From Bernardetia sp. ABR2-2B (GTDB lineage: Bacteria > Bacteroidota > Bacteroidia > Cytophagales > Bernardetiaceae), in contig NZ_CP147020.1 of assembly GCF_037126435.1 (NCBI RefSeq), positions 4,725,001 to 4,789,000 of the forward strand: 64,000 nucleotides of DNA, written 5' to 3'. Below, piece after piece: positions 27,705-35,865 of the stretch. The translations under genes and the position numbers were made by a program. A model generated the notes under the pieces. It searched no databases, had not been told where the DNA came from, and saw only the letters and a program-made list of their open reading frames with translations. The stretch's first letter is position 1, and each line of letters starts with the position of its first letter.

Positions 27705-27878
27705 GTTTTTTTCTACTTATCAGAATATTTTTTCTTAATTAAGATTCAAATATACGAACTTGGTTTTGAAAAAAAAAGTTCATTCGAAATTAAAATTAAA
27801 AATATTTTTCTTGTTTTATTTTTTGTTATTCTTTCAAGAATTGTCAAAAACACCTCGTTCTTTTTCGTAAGTGCGATG

Positions 27879-27909
27879 CAAAGGTAAGATAGTATTTTTG
27901 ATTTTACAA
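27879..27909 (-). promoter_or_regulatory. tRNA-Asp operon promoter
   Basis: On the minus strand: TTG (27909-27907), a 20-nt spacer, then TACCTTTG (27886-27879) followed by CA. The ATCTTACCTTTGCA context matches the rpsL and distal tRNA-Thr promoters at 13 of 14 positions. The leader before the first tRNA is about 170 nt. Confidence 0.75.
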
Positions 27910-28022
27910 GCTATTGATACAAAAAAAAACGTTTTTTTGATAAATTTAAAGCCATTTTGATAGAAGGTGTTGATAATCAATAAATTATAATTTGTTTTTT
28001 TCTGAAAAAAATAATACTTGTT

Positions 28023-28976
28023 TTAAATTGCTTTCAAGCTCATGTCTAAACTTTGATATGAATGCGTAAGCGCACCGACAGAAATTGAATCTACACCTGT
28101 TTTTGAAATATCACTTACAGTTTCTAGAGTAATTCCACCAGAAGCTTCACTCATTATTTTTTTATTTGAAGTAGCATTAAAATTAGTAATTAATGAAACA
28201 GCTTCTTTCATCATTTCATTTGTCATATTATCTAACATCAAGAAATCTATTGGCTCTCCTTTTTTACTTACTTCCAAAACTTGTTTTACCTCCTCTAAGT
28301 TTCTAGTCTCTACTTCTATTTTTAAATTTTTGTTATTTGTTTTACAGTATTTTTGAGCTGATTGTATTGCTTTTTCTATTCCTCCAGCGTAATCTACATG
28401 ATTATCTTTGAGCATTATCATATCAAAAAGACCATAGCGATGGTTTGTTCCTCCTCCAATTTTGACAGCCCATTTTTCAGTAATTCTAGAGTTAGGAGTA
28501 GTTTTGCGAGTATCTAAAATCTTAGTGTTTGTTCCTTCTATGGCTTCTACAAATTGATTTGTAAGTGTAGCAATTCCACTCATTCTTTGCATACAATTCA
28601 AAACTAATCGCTCTGCTGTTAGGATAGATTGAGCATTACCTTCTACAATAAAAGCAATATCACCATGTTTTATTTTATCTCCATCGTTTAAAAAAATATT
28701 TAACTTGAGATTTTTATCTACTTTTGCAAAAATAAGTTTTGCAAGTTCTACTCCTGCCAAAACTCCATCTCCCTTTATAAGTAAGTGTGCCTTTTTTTGT
28801 GCATCAGAAGGAACAGAAGAGAGAGTAGAATGGTCGCCGTCTGCTATATCTTCTTTAAGAGCGAGGGTTATAAATTGGTCTAGAGAATCTGGGGTAAGGT
28901 AATTGTACACTTTTAAAGAGGTTTTGTGATAATGAAAGTTTTGATAAAGAAGTAACTTCGTGTATTTTTTACACAA
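28023..28976 (-). CDS. nadC: Nicotinate-nucleotide pyrophosphorylase (carboxylating)
   Basis: Quinolinate phosphoribosyltransferase, the step that makes nicotinate mononucleotide in NAD synthesis. Motifs: EDIADGDHST near the N-terminus, ERLVLNCMQRMSGIAT, the DTRKTTP phosphoribosyl site, KIGGGTNHRYGL, and KDNH. The listed ATG gives 317 residues, longer than usual. A GTG at 28910 would give 295 residues starting just before YNYLTPDSLDQF, where relatives start, so that is the likelier true start. No nadA or nadB nearby. Confidence 0.95.
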   Translation of the reverse strand: MCKKYTKLLLYQNFHYHKTSLKVYNYLTPDSLDQFITLALKEDIADGDHSTLSSVPSDAQKKAHLLIKGDGVLAGVELAKLIFAKVDKNLKLNIFLNDGDKIKHGDIAFIVEGNAQSILTAERLVLNCMQRMSGIATLTNQFVEAIEGTNTKILDTRKTTPNSRITEKWAVKIGGGTNHRYGLFDMIMLKDNHVDYAGGIEKAIQSAQKYCKTNNKNLKIEVETRNLEEVKQVLEVSKKGEPIDFLMLDNMTNEMMKEAVSLITNFNATSNKKIMSEASGGITLETVSDISKTGVDSISVGALTHSYQSLDMSLKAI

Positions 28977-29171
28977 ATAAAACTATTTTTATTGAAATAA
29001 TCAAAAAAACAGGCTTGAATTAATTTTAGAAAAAGAACACTTTATAGATAGTTAATTATTTAGTATTATATTTATAAGGTTTTTTCTGAAAGAATTTTTG
29101 AGAAAAAAAATAAAATTTAGAAAAAAATAAAATCATTTAAGGTTTTTGTTCGTTTTAAAAATAGAGTTTTC

Positions 29172-29206
29172 TTTGAGAAACCTTTTACTTTTACTTAATA
29201 ATTTTG
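29172..29206 (+). promoter_or_regulatory. Promoter of the first paralogous secreted-protein gene
   Basis: TTTG at 29172-29175, a 23-nt spacer, and TAATTTTG at 29199-29206, 45 nt before the ATG at 29252. Confidence 0.5.
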
Positions 29207-29251
29207 TTAGCTTAGTGATTAGATTATTTTATAGCATTTAATTTTACGTTC

Positions 29252-30079
29252 ATGAAAACATTTACATTTTCTTCCATAGTATCCAAAGTATCAAAAAAAA
29301 TTATAGGTACACTTGCTTTTTGTGCCTTTTTTGGTGTGGGAGGAGATTCTGTATTTGCACAAAATAATTTGCATGTAAAACTTCCTTACGACCCTAATAA
29401 TAATCCTGCAATTTGGGCGCAATTACAAAAAAATCCTTTAGATTCTTTGCTGTGGCAAAAGTATATGCATAGACAATGGACAGAAATGCCTTTGAAGCAG
29501 CGTTTGCAAGTAAAATTATGGATTCAAGAAATGTGGCTAAATAAATTGAATGGAAACACAAATGAATTATTAGTAACTACAAAGACTGAAAAAAAATCTG
29601 AAAAAATAGAACCTAAAAAGATAGAGAATACAACGACTGCTCAAGTTACAAAGTCTGAAAATACAGTCGCAACAAAAAAAGAAGAAGTTCAAAATACTAT
29701 AACTGTTCCTAAAGAAGAAGCAAAAGAAATAGCAACTTCTACGAAATCGCTCAGTAAATCTCAAAAGATAAATGAACTATTAGCAAAACCAGAAGTAAAA
29801 AGTTTTATAAATGATTTGGAAGAATCATTTTTGGCAGAATCGACAGAGATGGAAGAATTAAAAGAAAATTTATATGAAAATTTTTTTATTTTAGAAGCTG
29901 TTTTGGCAGATGAGTTTGAAGCATTGGGAGCTGATTATGTTTTTTATAAACAAAAATACCCAAAAGGAAATTATAGCGAATCTCGCTGGATGATGGAAAA
30001 AGAACAAGAACTCAAAAAACTCAAAACCAAAAAACTGGAAGAAGTTAAACAGGCTTTCTTAGAACGACAAATCAATTAG
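29252..30079 (+). CDS. Secreted protein of unknown family, paralogue 1
   Basis: 275 residues with a signal peptide ending in VFAQ (about residue 37). Residues 45-90 form a helical region: PAIWAQLQKNPLDSLLWQKY. The middle (about 105-170) is a Lys/Glu/Thr-rich linker. The C-terminal 90 residues are helical: MEELKENLYENFFILEAV, then YPKGNYSESRW. Both ends match the next gene, so the two are tandem paralogues. I do not recognise the family. Probably periplasmic. Confidence 0.75.
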   Translation: MKTFTFSSIVSKVSKKIIGTLAFCAFFGVGGDSVFAQNNLHVKLPYDPNNNPAIWAQLQKNPLDSLLWQKYMHRQWTEMPLKQRLQVKLWIQEMWLNKLNGNTNELLVTTKTEKKSEKIEPKKIENTTTAQVTKSENTVATKKEEVQNTITVPKEEAKEIATSTKSLSKSQKINELLAKPEVKSFINDLEESFLAESTEMEELKENLYENFFILEAVLADEFEALGADYVFYKQKYPKGNYSESRWMMEKEQELKKLKTKKLEEVKQAFLERQIN

Positions 30080-30433
30080 ACTACACCAAAACGACTTAAA
30101 TAGTGCAATTTATTAAAGGAATAATTATTTTTTGAATTATTTTTTCATTCAAAATGATACTTAAGTAGCTGATTTTCACATAAATAACTATTTTTAAAGA
30201 TATTACATAAAAATAATGCAAATGTGCAAAATAGAGTAGCAAAACAGGATTCTACACAAAATACTTTGTTTGCTTAACTTTTCGCTCTATTTTCTCACAT
30301 GGACGTTTTTACCTCTTTATTGTTTTATCAAAAACATTCTGTACTTTTATAGTTGTATAGAAAATCCTTCTGTATTTTTCTATATAAACAAACTAATCTA
30401 TCCTAAATCTATCATTTTTTATATTTTACTATT
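30080..30433. other. 354-base gap between the two paralogues
   Basis: No convincing gene. The plus strand has a hydrophobic open frame (30270-30509) overlapping the next gene's start, but its composition is that of AT-rich noncoding DNA. No terminator or full promoter is clear. Confidence 0.4.
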
Positions 30434-31063
30434 ATGCTTATATCTAAACATACTTTATGTTCTAATTTTAATGTTTTTTCAAGGTTTATGTTCTCTTTTA
30501 CATTTTTAGTTTTGCTATTTTTGGTAGGAGCAGTAGATGCTCAAAATGCAGAGCAAGACCCAATGAATAAGCCCGATATATGGCAAAAACTCCAGCATAA
30601 TCCTAATGACCAAGTTCTTTGGGAAACTTATTTAGGAAAAAAAATACAAGATTTTACGGATGAAGATAATGATAAAGTAGCTACTTGGCAAGAGCAGTTA
30701 ATGGTCTTACAGTCTGAACATGCAGATGTAGTGATTACTTCGAAAGCAGATACTGATGCTGCAGATGAGGAAATACTGAGAGATATGCAAGTTAGTGATT
30801 GGCAAAATTTGGAAGAAGTAGTAATGAGTACAGGCTCAGAAATACAAGAAATGCGTCAGAATGTAGATGCTAATTTTGCCCTTTTAGAAGATTTGTATTC
30901 AGAATCTTTTGAAGAACAAGGATTAGAATATATTAGTTACAGTGAGGCACATCCAGATGGAAAATATTCAAAGACAGCTTGGATAGAAGCACAAGAAAAT
31001 AAATTGCGTGAAGCAAAGATGGAAGAGTTACAGGCGTTACGTAGGCAAGTTAAAAAGAATTAA
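30434..31063 (+). CDS. Secreted protein of unknown family, paralogue 2
   Basis: 209 residues from ATG 30434; the ATG at 30488 (191 residues) gives a tidier signal peptide, MFSFTFLVLLFLVGAVDAQ. Mature part: DIWQKLQHNPNDQVLWETYL, matching IWAQLQKNPLDSLLWQKY in paralogue 1, and a C-terminal block NVDANFALLEDLYSESFEEQ and HPDGKYSKTAW matching the other's C-terminus. The long Lys/Glu linker of paralogue 1 is replaced by a short acidic one. Function unknown. Confidence 0.75.
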   Translation: MLISKHTLCSNFNVFSRFMFSFTFLVLLFLVGAVDAQNAEQDPMNKPDIWQKLQHNPNDQVLWETYLGKKIQDFTDEDNDKVATWQEQLMVLQSEHADVVITSKADTDAADEEILRDMQVSDWQNLEEVVMSTGSEIQEMRQNVDANFALLEDLYSESFEEQGLEYISYSEAHPDGKYSKTAWIEAQENKLREAKMEELQALRRQVKKN

Positions 31064-31277
31064 TTATTTTGTTTACACTTACTTTGTTTCTTAATCATTT
31101 GATAATATTTGAAACAAAAAGAGTTAATAAATAGTAGTAGTGATGCATAGTAAAGTTGAAAGACTTAATTTTGCATACCTGCTAATAATAAGAGTAAAAG
31201 GTATTGTATTAATTTTAAATTAATAACTCAAATACTGCTTATTTTTTAAGTTAGTGATAGGTAAATTTGGTGATTCA

Positions 31278-31310
31278 AAAACATCGGTAATCTTTTACCG
31301 ATGTTTTTTT
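31278..31310. terminator. Bidirectional terminator
   Basis: AAAACATCGGTAA (31278-31290) pairs with TTACCGATGTTTT (31295-31307) around TCTT, a perfect 13-bp stem with T/A runs, between the convergent paralogue 2 and bioA. Confidence 0.9.
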
Positions 31311-31320
31311 TGTTCAAACT

Positions 31321-32586
31321 TTATACTTCCAAGAACTTCAAAATCTCCTTATAAACTAAATCTAATTCTTCATTTGTGATAATATAAGGAGGAATCATAT
31401 AAATAACATTTCCCAAGGGGCGAAGCAAAATATTTCTATCTAAGAAATAATTGTAAATATTCTTGCGCCATTCATTGAAATAAGAAGTCTGTTCTTCTGT
31501 TTTGAGTTCTAAAGCGAAAATTGTCCCACAAGTTCGAACTTCTAAAACTCGGTTTTCTAATTCTTTATTTGAATTTATTTGTTTTGCAAAGTGAAGGTGT
31601 TTTTCTGCGATTCGTTTTCTGTTTTGAAAACACTCATCACTCAATAAAATCTCTAAACTAGCATTGGCAGCAGCACAAGCAATTGGATTCCCTGTATAAG
31701 AATGACCGTGAAAGAAAGTTTTTAAAATATCATTGTCATAAAAAGGTTGTGCAACTTCTTTTGTGCAAAGCGTAACAGCCAAAGGCAAAAAACCACCAGT
31801 AATTCCTTTCGAAAGACAAATCAAATCAGGTTTTTCTTCTAAATATCCAGAGGCAAAAAGATGATCTGTTCTGCCAAAACCTGTCATTATTTCATCAGCA
31901 ATACAAAATGTATTTTTATTGTGAGCTAATTTGATAAGCTCGTCTAAATGTTTGGGAGAATAAGTTTGCATTCCTCCTGCACCTTGAATAATTGGCTCAA
32001 AAATGAAAGCAGCCACTTCTTCATTTTCCAAAATACGTGTAAATCTTTCTTTTACTTCTGACCAATTTTTTTGTGTTGGGCGTGGAATAAACTCTACATC
32101 AAAAAGCATAGAATTAAAAGGCGCATTGAATGGTGTTCGCTCACAAACAGCCATTGCCCCAAACGTATCTCCATGATAAGCTCCTTCTATAGCAATTATT
32201 TTGGTTCTGGTCGCATTCTTATTTCTGTTATGGAAATGTTGCAAACAAATCTTTAAAGCAACTTCAATAGCTGTTGAACCATCATCTGAAAAAAAGACTT
32301 TATTCATTGAAGGTAACAAATCTATTAGGCTTTGAGCTAATTTTTCGGCTGGTTGATGTGTGAAACCTGCAAAAATAACGTGTTCCAAACTGTGGGCTTG
32401 TTCTGAAATAGCCGTTGCAATTTTTTTGTTTGCGTGTCCGTGGATATTTACCCACCACGAAGAAACAGCATCAAGAATTTTGCGCTCATCTTTTGTATAA
32501 ATATAAACTCCGTCTGCTTTTACAATTTCTAAAGGGTCGTAGCCTTCAGCAAGTGGTGTGAAAGGATGCCAAATATTTTGATTCAT
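31321..32586 (-). CDS. bioA: Adenosylmethionine-8-amino-7-oxononanoate aminotransferase
   Basis: 421 residues. PLP enzyme that makes 7,8-diaminopelargonate in biotin synthesis. Signs: WHPFTPL at the very N-terminus, SSWWVNIHGHAN (the substrate-site aromatic pair of BioA), DEIMTGFGRTD, and the PLP lysine in LSKGITGG (Lys 260). The WW and HPF motifs separate it from ornithine/GABA aminotransferases. Other bio genes are not in the window. A TAGTTTTG -7 box lies 26 bases upstream. Confidence 0.96.
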   Translation of the reverse strand: MNQNIWHPFTPLAEGYDPLEIVKADGVYIYTKDERKILDAVSSWWVNIHGHANKKIATAISEQAHSLEHVIFAGFTHQPAEKLAQSLIDLLPSMNKVFFSDDGSTAIEVALKICLQHFHNRNKNATRTKIIAIEGAYHGDTFGAMAVCERTPFNAPFNSMLFDVEFIPRPTQKNWSEVKERFTRILENEEVAAFIFEPIIQGAGGMQTYSPKHLDELIKLAHNKNTFCIADEIMTGFGRTDHLFASGYLEEKPDLICLSKGITGGFLPLAVTLCTKEVAQPFYDNDILKTFFHGHSYTGNPIACAAANASLEILLSDECFQNRKRIAEKHLHFAKQINSNKELENRVLEVRTCGTIFALELKTEEQTSYFNEWRKNIYNYFLDRNILLRPLGNVIYMIPPYIITNEELDLVYKEILKFLEV

Positions 32587-32611
32587 TGATTTAGTAATTT
32601 TTGTTTTTACA

Positions 32612-32619
32612 CAAAACTA
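32612..32619 (-). promoter_or_regulatory. -7 box of bioA
   Basis: Reads TAGTTTTG on the minus strand, 26-33 nt before the ATG. The -33 part is not clear. Confidence 0.4.
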
Positions 32620-32771
32620 CTCATACTCTTTCATAAATGCGATATAAATATAAAATCAAATTGTACGATTTAAAATTTTAGACTATTTTTAATCTGATTT
32701 TAGATTGAACCTAAGTTAGAATAAAACGACACAAAAATACTGACCAATGATTTTCATAAATTACTATGTTT

Positions 32772-33498
32772 GCCGTTACGATGACCAACAACTCATACAC
32801 GCACAGAAGTCAATCACTTTTCCAAAACTTCATTGACTAGCCCATCAAAAACATATAAAAAATGAATCAAGAGGAAATCAGAGAGGAACACGAATACATA
32901 GGTTTTTTCACAGTTACTATTTTGAAATGGCAAAGATTGCTTAAACTTCATAAATACAAACAGATTATTTTAGATAGTTTGAAGTATTTGGTAGAACAGA
33001 AAAAAATAAAGGTCTATGCTTTTGTGATTATGCCAAATCATATTCATTTGCTTTGGAAAATAAACGAACCTTATCTTTTAGAAGATGTGCAACGAGATTT
33101 TTTGAAGTTTACAGGACAAGCTATGTATCGTAATTTGCTCAAAAATCATAAAGAGGTATTAGCTCTTTTTAGAGTAGATTTAAAAGATAGAAAATATCAA
33201 TTTTGGAAACGTAACTCTCTCACTACTTTTTTGTACTACCGAAAAACAATAGAACAAAAACTAGATTATATTCATAACAATCCAGTACAAGGAATATGGG
33301 AATTAGCAGAATCATTAGACAAATATCCGTACAGTTCATATAATTTCTATGAATTTGATGATACAACTACCTATCCTTTTCTAACGCATTATATGGAAGA
33401 ATTTGAATAAAAGTCTGTTTTTTTTGATTTCAGCTTTTTGGTTGTGTGGGAAGTTAGTAGATTTGTGGGGTATGTTTGTTGTTGGTCATCGTAACGGC
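32772..33498. mobile_element. RAYT unit bounded by 21-nt inverted repeats
   Basis: A 21-base sequence starting GCCGTTACGATGACC at 32772-32792 recurs as its exact reverse complement at 33478-33498. Between them is a single gene, a REP-associated tyrosine transposase. A further palindrome AAGCCG...CGGCTT (33499-33527), containing another ACCAACAACGGC, and a T-run follow. This matches known RAYT loci, in which the gene lies between REP sequences in opposite orientation. Confidence 0.8.
32862..33410 (+). CDS. REP-associated tyrosine transposase (Y1/HUH family)
   Basis: 182 residues, intact. The Y1 transposase core is visible: GFFTVTILKW (first strand), VYAFVIMPNHIHLLW (HUH-type metal-binding His pair, about residues 55-70), DVQRDFLKFTGQ, and K-L-D-Y-I-H-N-N-P-V-Q-G near residue 140, whose Tyr is the candidate nucleophile, then YPYSSYNFY. 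Such single-domain enzymes, related to IS200/IS605 transposases, cut and join single-stranded REP palindromes. The flanking perfect 21-nt inverted repeats are its likely substrate. Intactness suggests it is or recently was active. Confidence 0.88.
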   Translation: MNQEEIREEHEYIGFFTVTILKWQRLLKLHKYKQIILDSLKYLVEQKKIKVYAFVIMPNHIHLLWKINEPYLLEDVQRDFLKFTGQAMYRNLLKNHKEVLALFRVDLKDRKYQFWKRNSLTTFLYYRKTIEQKLDYIHNNPVQGIWELAESLDKYPYSSYNFYEFDDTTTYPFLTHYMEEFE

Positions 33499-33536
33499 AA
33501 GCCGAAACTAAAGACCAACAACGGCTTTTTTTTAAT

Positions 33537-33647
33537 GTTTTGGGATTTTTGGAAGACCAACAAGAACGCAGAGTTAAAAATGCTGTAAAAGAATTGAATT
33601 TAGGTAGTGATGACATGAAAACCAAAACATTTAATTTTAAACAATAA
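33537..33647 (+). pseudogene. Possible C-terminal remnant of a lost gene
   Basis: An open stretch with protein-like composition and no start codon (FLEDQQERRVKNAVKELN, then DDMKTKTFNF and TAA) begins right after the RAYT unit's T-run. It may be the tail of a gene truncated when the RAYT unit arrived. Chance is not excluded. Confidence 0.3.
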
Positions 33648-33668
33648 TGATTATTCTATTTGATTAAT

Positions 33669-34175
33669 ATGGAAATTTTAAAATACGATAATAGTAATTT
33701 AACTAATGCGAGGATATTCGTTTCTTTTTTAAAGAATGATAGAATTTCATACTATTGGACGATTGAAGTCGGTAACGATGTAAACACTTTTATCTGTCTT
33801 GACTTTTTAGAAATTGAAGGTATATACCTACCAGCTCAATTAGAAAGGAAAATTGTTATTCAAAATAGGGAGGAAGAGTTAATCTTACATACTATAATAA
33901 TAGACAATTCTGGAAATAAAGTTTTTTCATCTATGTCAATTGAATTTTTACTATTTGATAGTGTAAAACAAGAGTTTAAATTAAATTTTTTACTAAAAAA
34001 ACTAGATTTAGAAGTTAGTTTTAATGGTATTGTTTCTTTTAGTGGTTTCTTCTTACATAATTTCGATAAACAATCTGCTATTTTTTTTTCTAAAAAATTA
34101 GATATAAGTGGGAATTTAAAAGAATTATTGAATAAAGATAACAGAAGATTATATTACCATTTATCCCAGCTGTAG
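33669..34175 (+). CDS. Uncharacterised protein between two RAYT loci
   Basis: 168 residues from ATG 33669 (an in-frame TTG lies three codons earlier). Not recognised. No signal peptide; beta-rich N-terminal two thirds (ARIFVSFLKNDRISYYWTIE, VIQNREEELILHTIIID) and a polar C-terminus. AT content and isolation among mobile and repeat sequences suggest an acquired gene. Possibly another immunity-type or accessory protein, but nothing in the sequence proves it. Confidence 0.55.
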   Translation: MEILKYDNSNLTNARIFVSFLKNDRISYYWTIEVGNDVNTFICLDFLEIEGIYLPAQLERKIVIQNREEELILHTIIIDNSGNKVFSSMSIEFLLFDSVKQEFKLNFLLKKLDLEVSFNGIVSFSGFFLHNFDKQSAIFFSKKLDISGNLKELLNKDNRRLYYHLSQL

Positions 34176-34215
34176 CCCCCGTTGCACGTAGTGTTCCAAA
34201 AAAATAGTAGTTGTT

Positions 34216-34438
34216 AAGCCCCAGTTGGGCTTAGAATGAAAAAATAAAATTGTTAAGCGTTGTCTATGACTACGATTTATCAGTTCAGCAAATCTTAGAT
34301 TTGCAAGTCCAGTAGGTATTTTCAGATTTGCGAGTGGTAGTAAGTATTTACTTGATAACATAAATCTGAAGATTTATATAATTGATAGATCTTAGTTATA
34401 AACTAAGCTCAACAACTAAACAAGTATTTTAATACTTG
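34216..34438. repeat. Cluster of successive hairpins
   Basis: Perfect stems in order: AAGCCC/GGGCTT (34216-34232), GCAAATC/GATTTGC (34288-34304), AAGTA/TACTT (34342-34353), ATAAATCT/AGATTTAT (34360-34377), CTTAGTT/AACTAAG (34391-34407), CAAGTATT/AATACTTG (34421-34438). In addition TTCAGATTT (34321-34329) pairs with AAATCTGAA (34362-34370), which excludes the 34360 hairpin. AGATTTGC-A/G-AGT occurs twice (34297, 34325). No gene overlaps. It lies directly before the RAYT pseudogene. Confidence 0.85.
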
Positions 34439-34497
34439 CTTTACAGTGTATGAGTTTACTTTTTCTATAAAAAACTGTATCTTTCCAATAAAAAAGT

Positions 34498-35052
34498 ATG
34501 AGTGAAAGAGCATACAGTATCAATAATCCTGATGGTATTTATTTTGTTACTTTTTCTGTTGTGAATTGGATAGATATTTTTGTTCGACAAAGGTATAAGG
34601 ATATTATTGTAGATAGTTTAAAGTATTGCTAAACTAACAAAGGACTAGAGATTTTTGGTTGGTGTCTAATGAGTAGCCATATTCATTTAATTATACGAGC
34701 AAAAGAGAGCTATAACTTATCTGATATTTTGCGTGATTTTAAAAAGTTTACTTCTTCTCGTCTTATAAAATCTATTTCAGATAGAGATGAGCCAGAAAGC
34801 AGAAGAGAATGGATGTTGTGGATGTTCGAAAGAGCAGCCAAGAAAAATAGTAGAAACACAAATTATCAACTTTGGCAACAAAACAATCACGCAGAAGAAC
34901 TTTTTAGTGATAAATTTTTGCATCAAAAGCTAAATTATATCCATAATAATCCTGTTGTTGAAGGCATTGTAGAAGAGGCAGACCACTATTTATACAGTAG
35001 TGCCAAAAACTATCAAGATGAAAAAGGGTTGATAGAAGTGATTTTTATTTGA
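34498..35052 (+). pseudogene. REP-associated tyrosine transposase broken by one stop
   Basis: The reading frame from ATG 34498 runs to TAA 35050-35052 with one internal TAA at codon 45 (34630-34632). Either side is good RAYT sequence: IYFVTFSVVNWIDIF before, then GLEIFGWCLMSSHIHLII (HUH motif), DILRDFKKFTS, YQLWQQNNHAEEL and KLNYIHNNPVVEGIV after. Relatives usually have Gln at the stop position, so one CAA-to-TAA change would explain it. It belongs to a different subgroup from the intact copy at 32.9 kb. Reinitiation at ATG 34669 would lack the first strands. Confidence 0.85.
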
Positions 35053-35068
35053 TTTTTTGTGGGGAGTA

Positions 35069-35094
35069 CGTCGTTTGTGAGGACACAAACAACG
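35069..35094. repeat. REP-like hairpin downstream of the RAYT pseudogene
   Basis: CGTCGTTTGTG (35069-35079) pairs with CACAAACAACG (35084-35094), one C-A mismatch, loop AGGA. Its reverse complement begins GCCGTTGTTTGTGT, identical over 14 bases to the solitary hairpin at 61801. Confidence 0.8.
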
Positions 35095-35127
35095 GCAAAA
35101 CGGAGTGTGTTTAAATTTTAGAATTAC

Positions 35128-35158
35128 TTGCAAAGCAATAAAATTAGTCTTACCTTTG
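35128..35158 (+). promoter_or_regulatory. rpsL promoter
   Basis: TTG (35128-35130), a 20-nt spacer and TACCTTTG (35151-35158), in the context GTCTTACCTTTGCA shared with tRNA promoters. The leader to rpsL is about 280 nt and holds no gene; I see only AT-rich sequence in it. Confidence 0.8.
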
Positions 35159-35440
35159 CAGTTCTGAAAAAACACATATTTCCTTGCAAAAAGAACGAAT
35201 TGTATCAAATTCATTTTTTATAAAAAGAAAATCAATTTTTCAGACGTTGCTAAACTTATTAAATTTTATTCTAGCACACTGCTTAAATTCCTCACCTACG
35301 ATATACTTTTTTATTAGTAAGATAATAGAATTACTACTAGGCTTAGGAGTGTTTGAAGAACAGACTGGCAGAGTTTCAGTTTTGTTCCAATAGACTTTTA
35401 GAGAAGAACAGTATTTAAGTGGTCTAAACAGTTTCAAGAA

Positions 35441-35842
35441 ATGCCTACTATTCAACAATTAGTTCGCAAGGGACGCAAAGAAATCATTAAAAAATCGAAA
35501 TCTCCAGCGTTGGACTCTTGTCCTCAAAAACGTGGAGTTTGTACTCGTGTTTATACGACTACACCAAAGAAACCAAACTCAGCAATGCGTAAGGTATCTA
35601 AAGTTCGTTTGTCTAATGGTATTGAAGTAATTGCATACATCCCAGGCGAAGGACACAACCTTCAAGAACACTCAATCGTACTCGTCCGTGGTGGTCGTGT
35701 AAAAGATTTACCAGGTGTTCGTTATCATATCGTTCGTGGTGCTTTGGATACCTCTGGAGTTCAAGGTCGTAAGCAATCACGTTCTAAGTATGGCGCAAAA
35801 CGCCCTAAACCAGGTGCTGCCGACGCTACAAAGAAAAAATAA
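35441..35842 (+). CDS. rpsL: 30S ribosomal protein S12
   Basis: 133 residues. Decoding-centre protein. The conserved [13 protein letters not shown] loop and [12 protein letters not shown] segment are intact, with the lysines at the two classic streptomycin-resistance positions (E. coli K43 and K88 equivalents) unchanged. It is the first gene of the str cluster, but 230 bases separate it from rpsG, far more than usual. Confidence 0.98.
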   Translation: MPTIQQLVRKGRKEIIKKSKSPALDSCPQKRGVCTRVYTTTPKKPNSAMRKVSKVRLSNGIEVIAYIPGEGHNLQEHSIVLVRGGRVKDLPGVRYHIVRGALDTSGVQGRKQSRSKYGAKRPKPGAADATKKK

Positions 35843-35865
35843 TGTAGTCTGAATTAAGAATTATC

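Noticed and set aside
30270-30509. A separate hydrophobic small protein
   Set aside because: The open frame overlaps the start of the next gene and has the Phe/Ile/Leu/Tyr-rich composition of translated AT-rich noncoding DNA.
34216-34438. CRISPR array
   Set aside because: The hairpins differ in sequence and spacing; there are no identical direct repeats with regular spacers and no cas genes in the window.
34669-35052. A complete short transposase starting at ATG 34669
   Set aside because: In-frame sequence upstream clearly encodes the missing first strands, so it is the 3' part of a gene with a nonsense codon.
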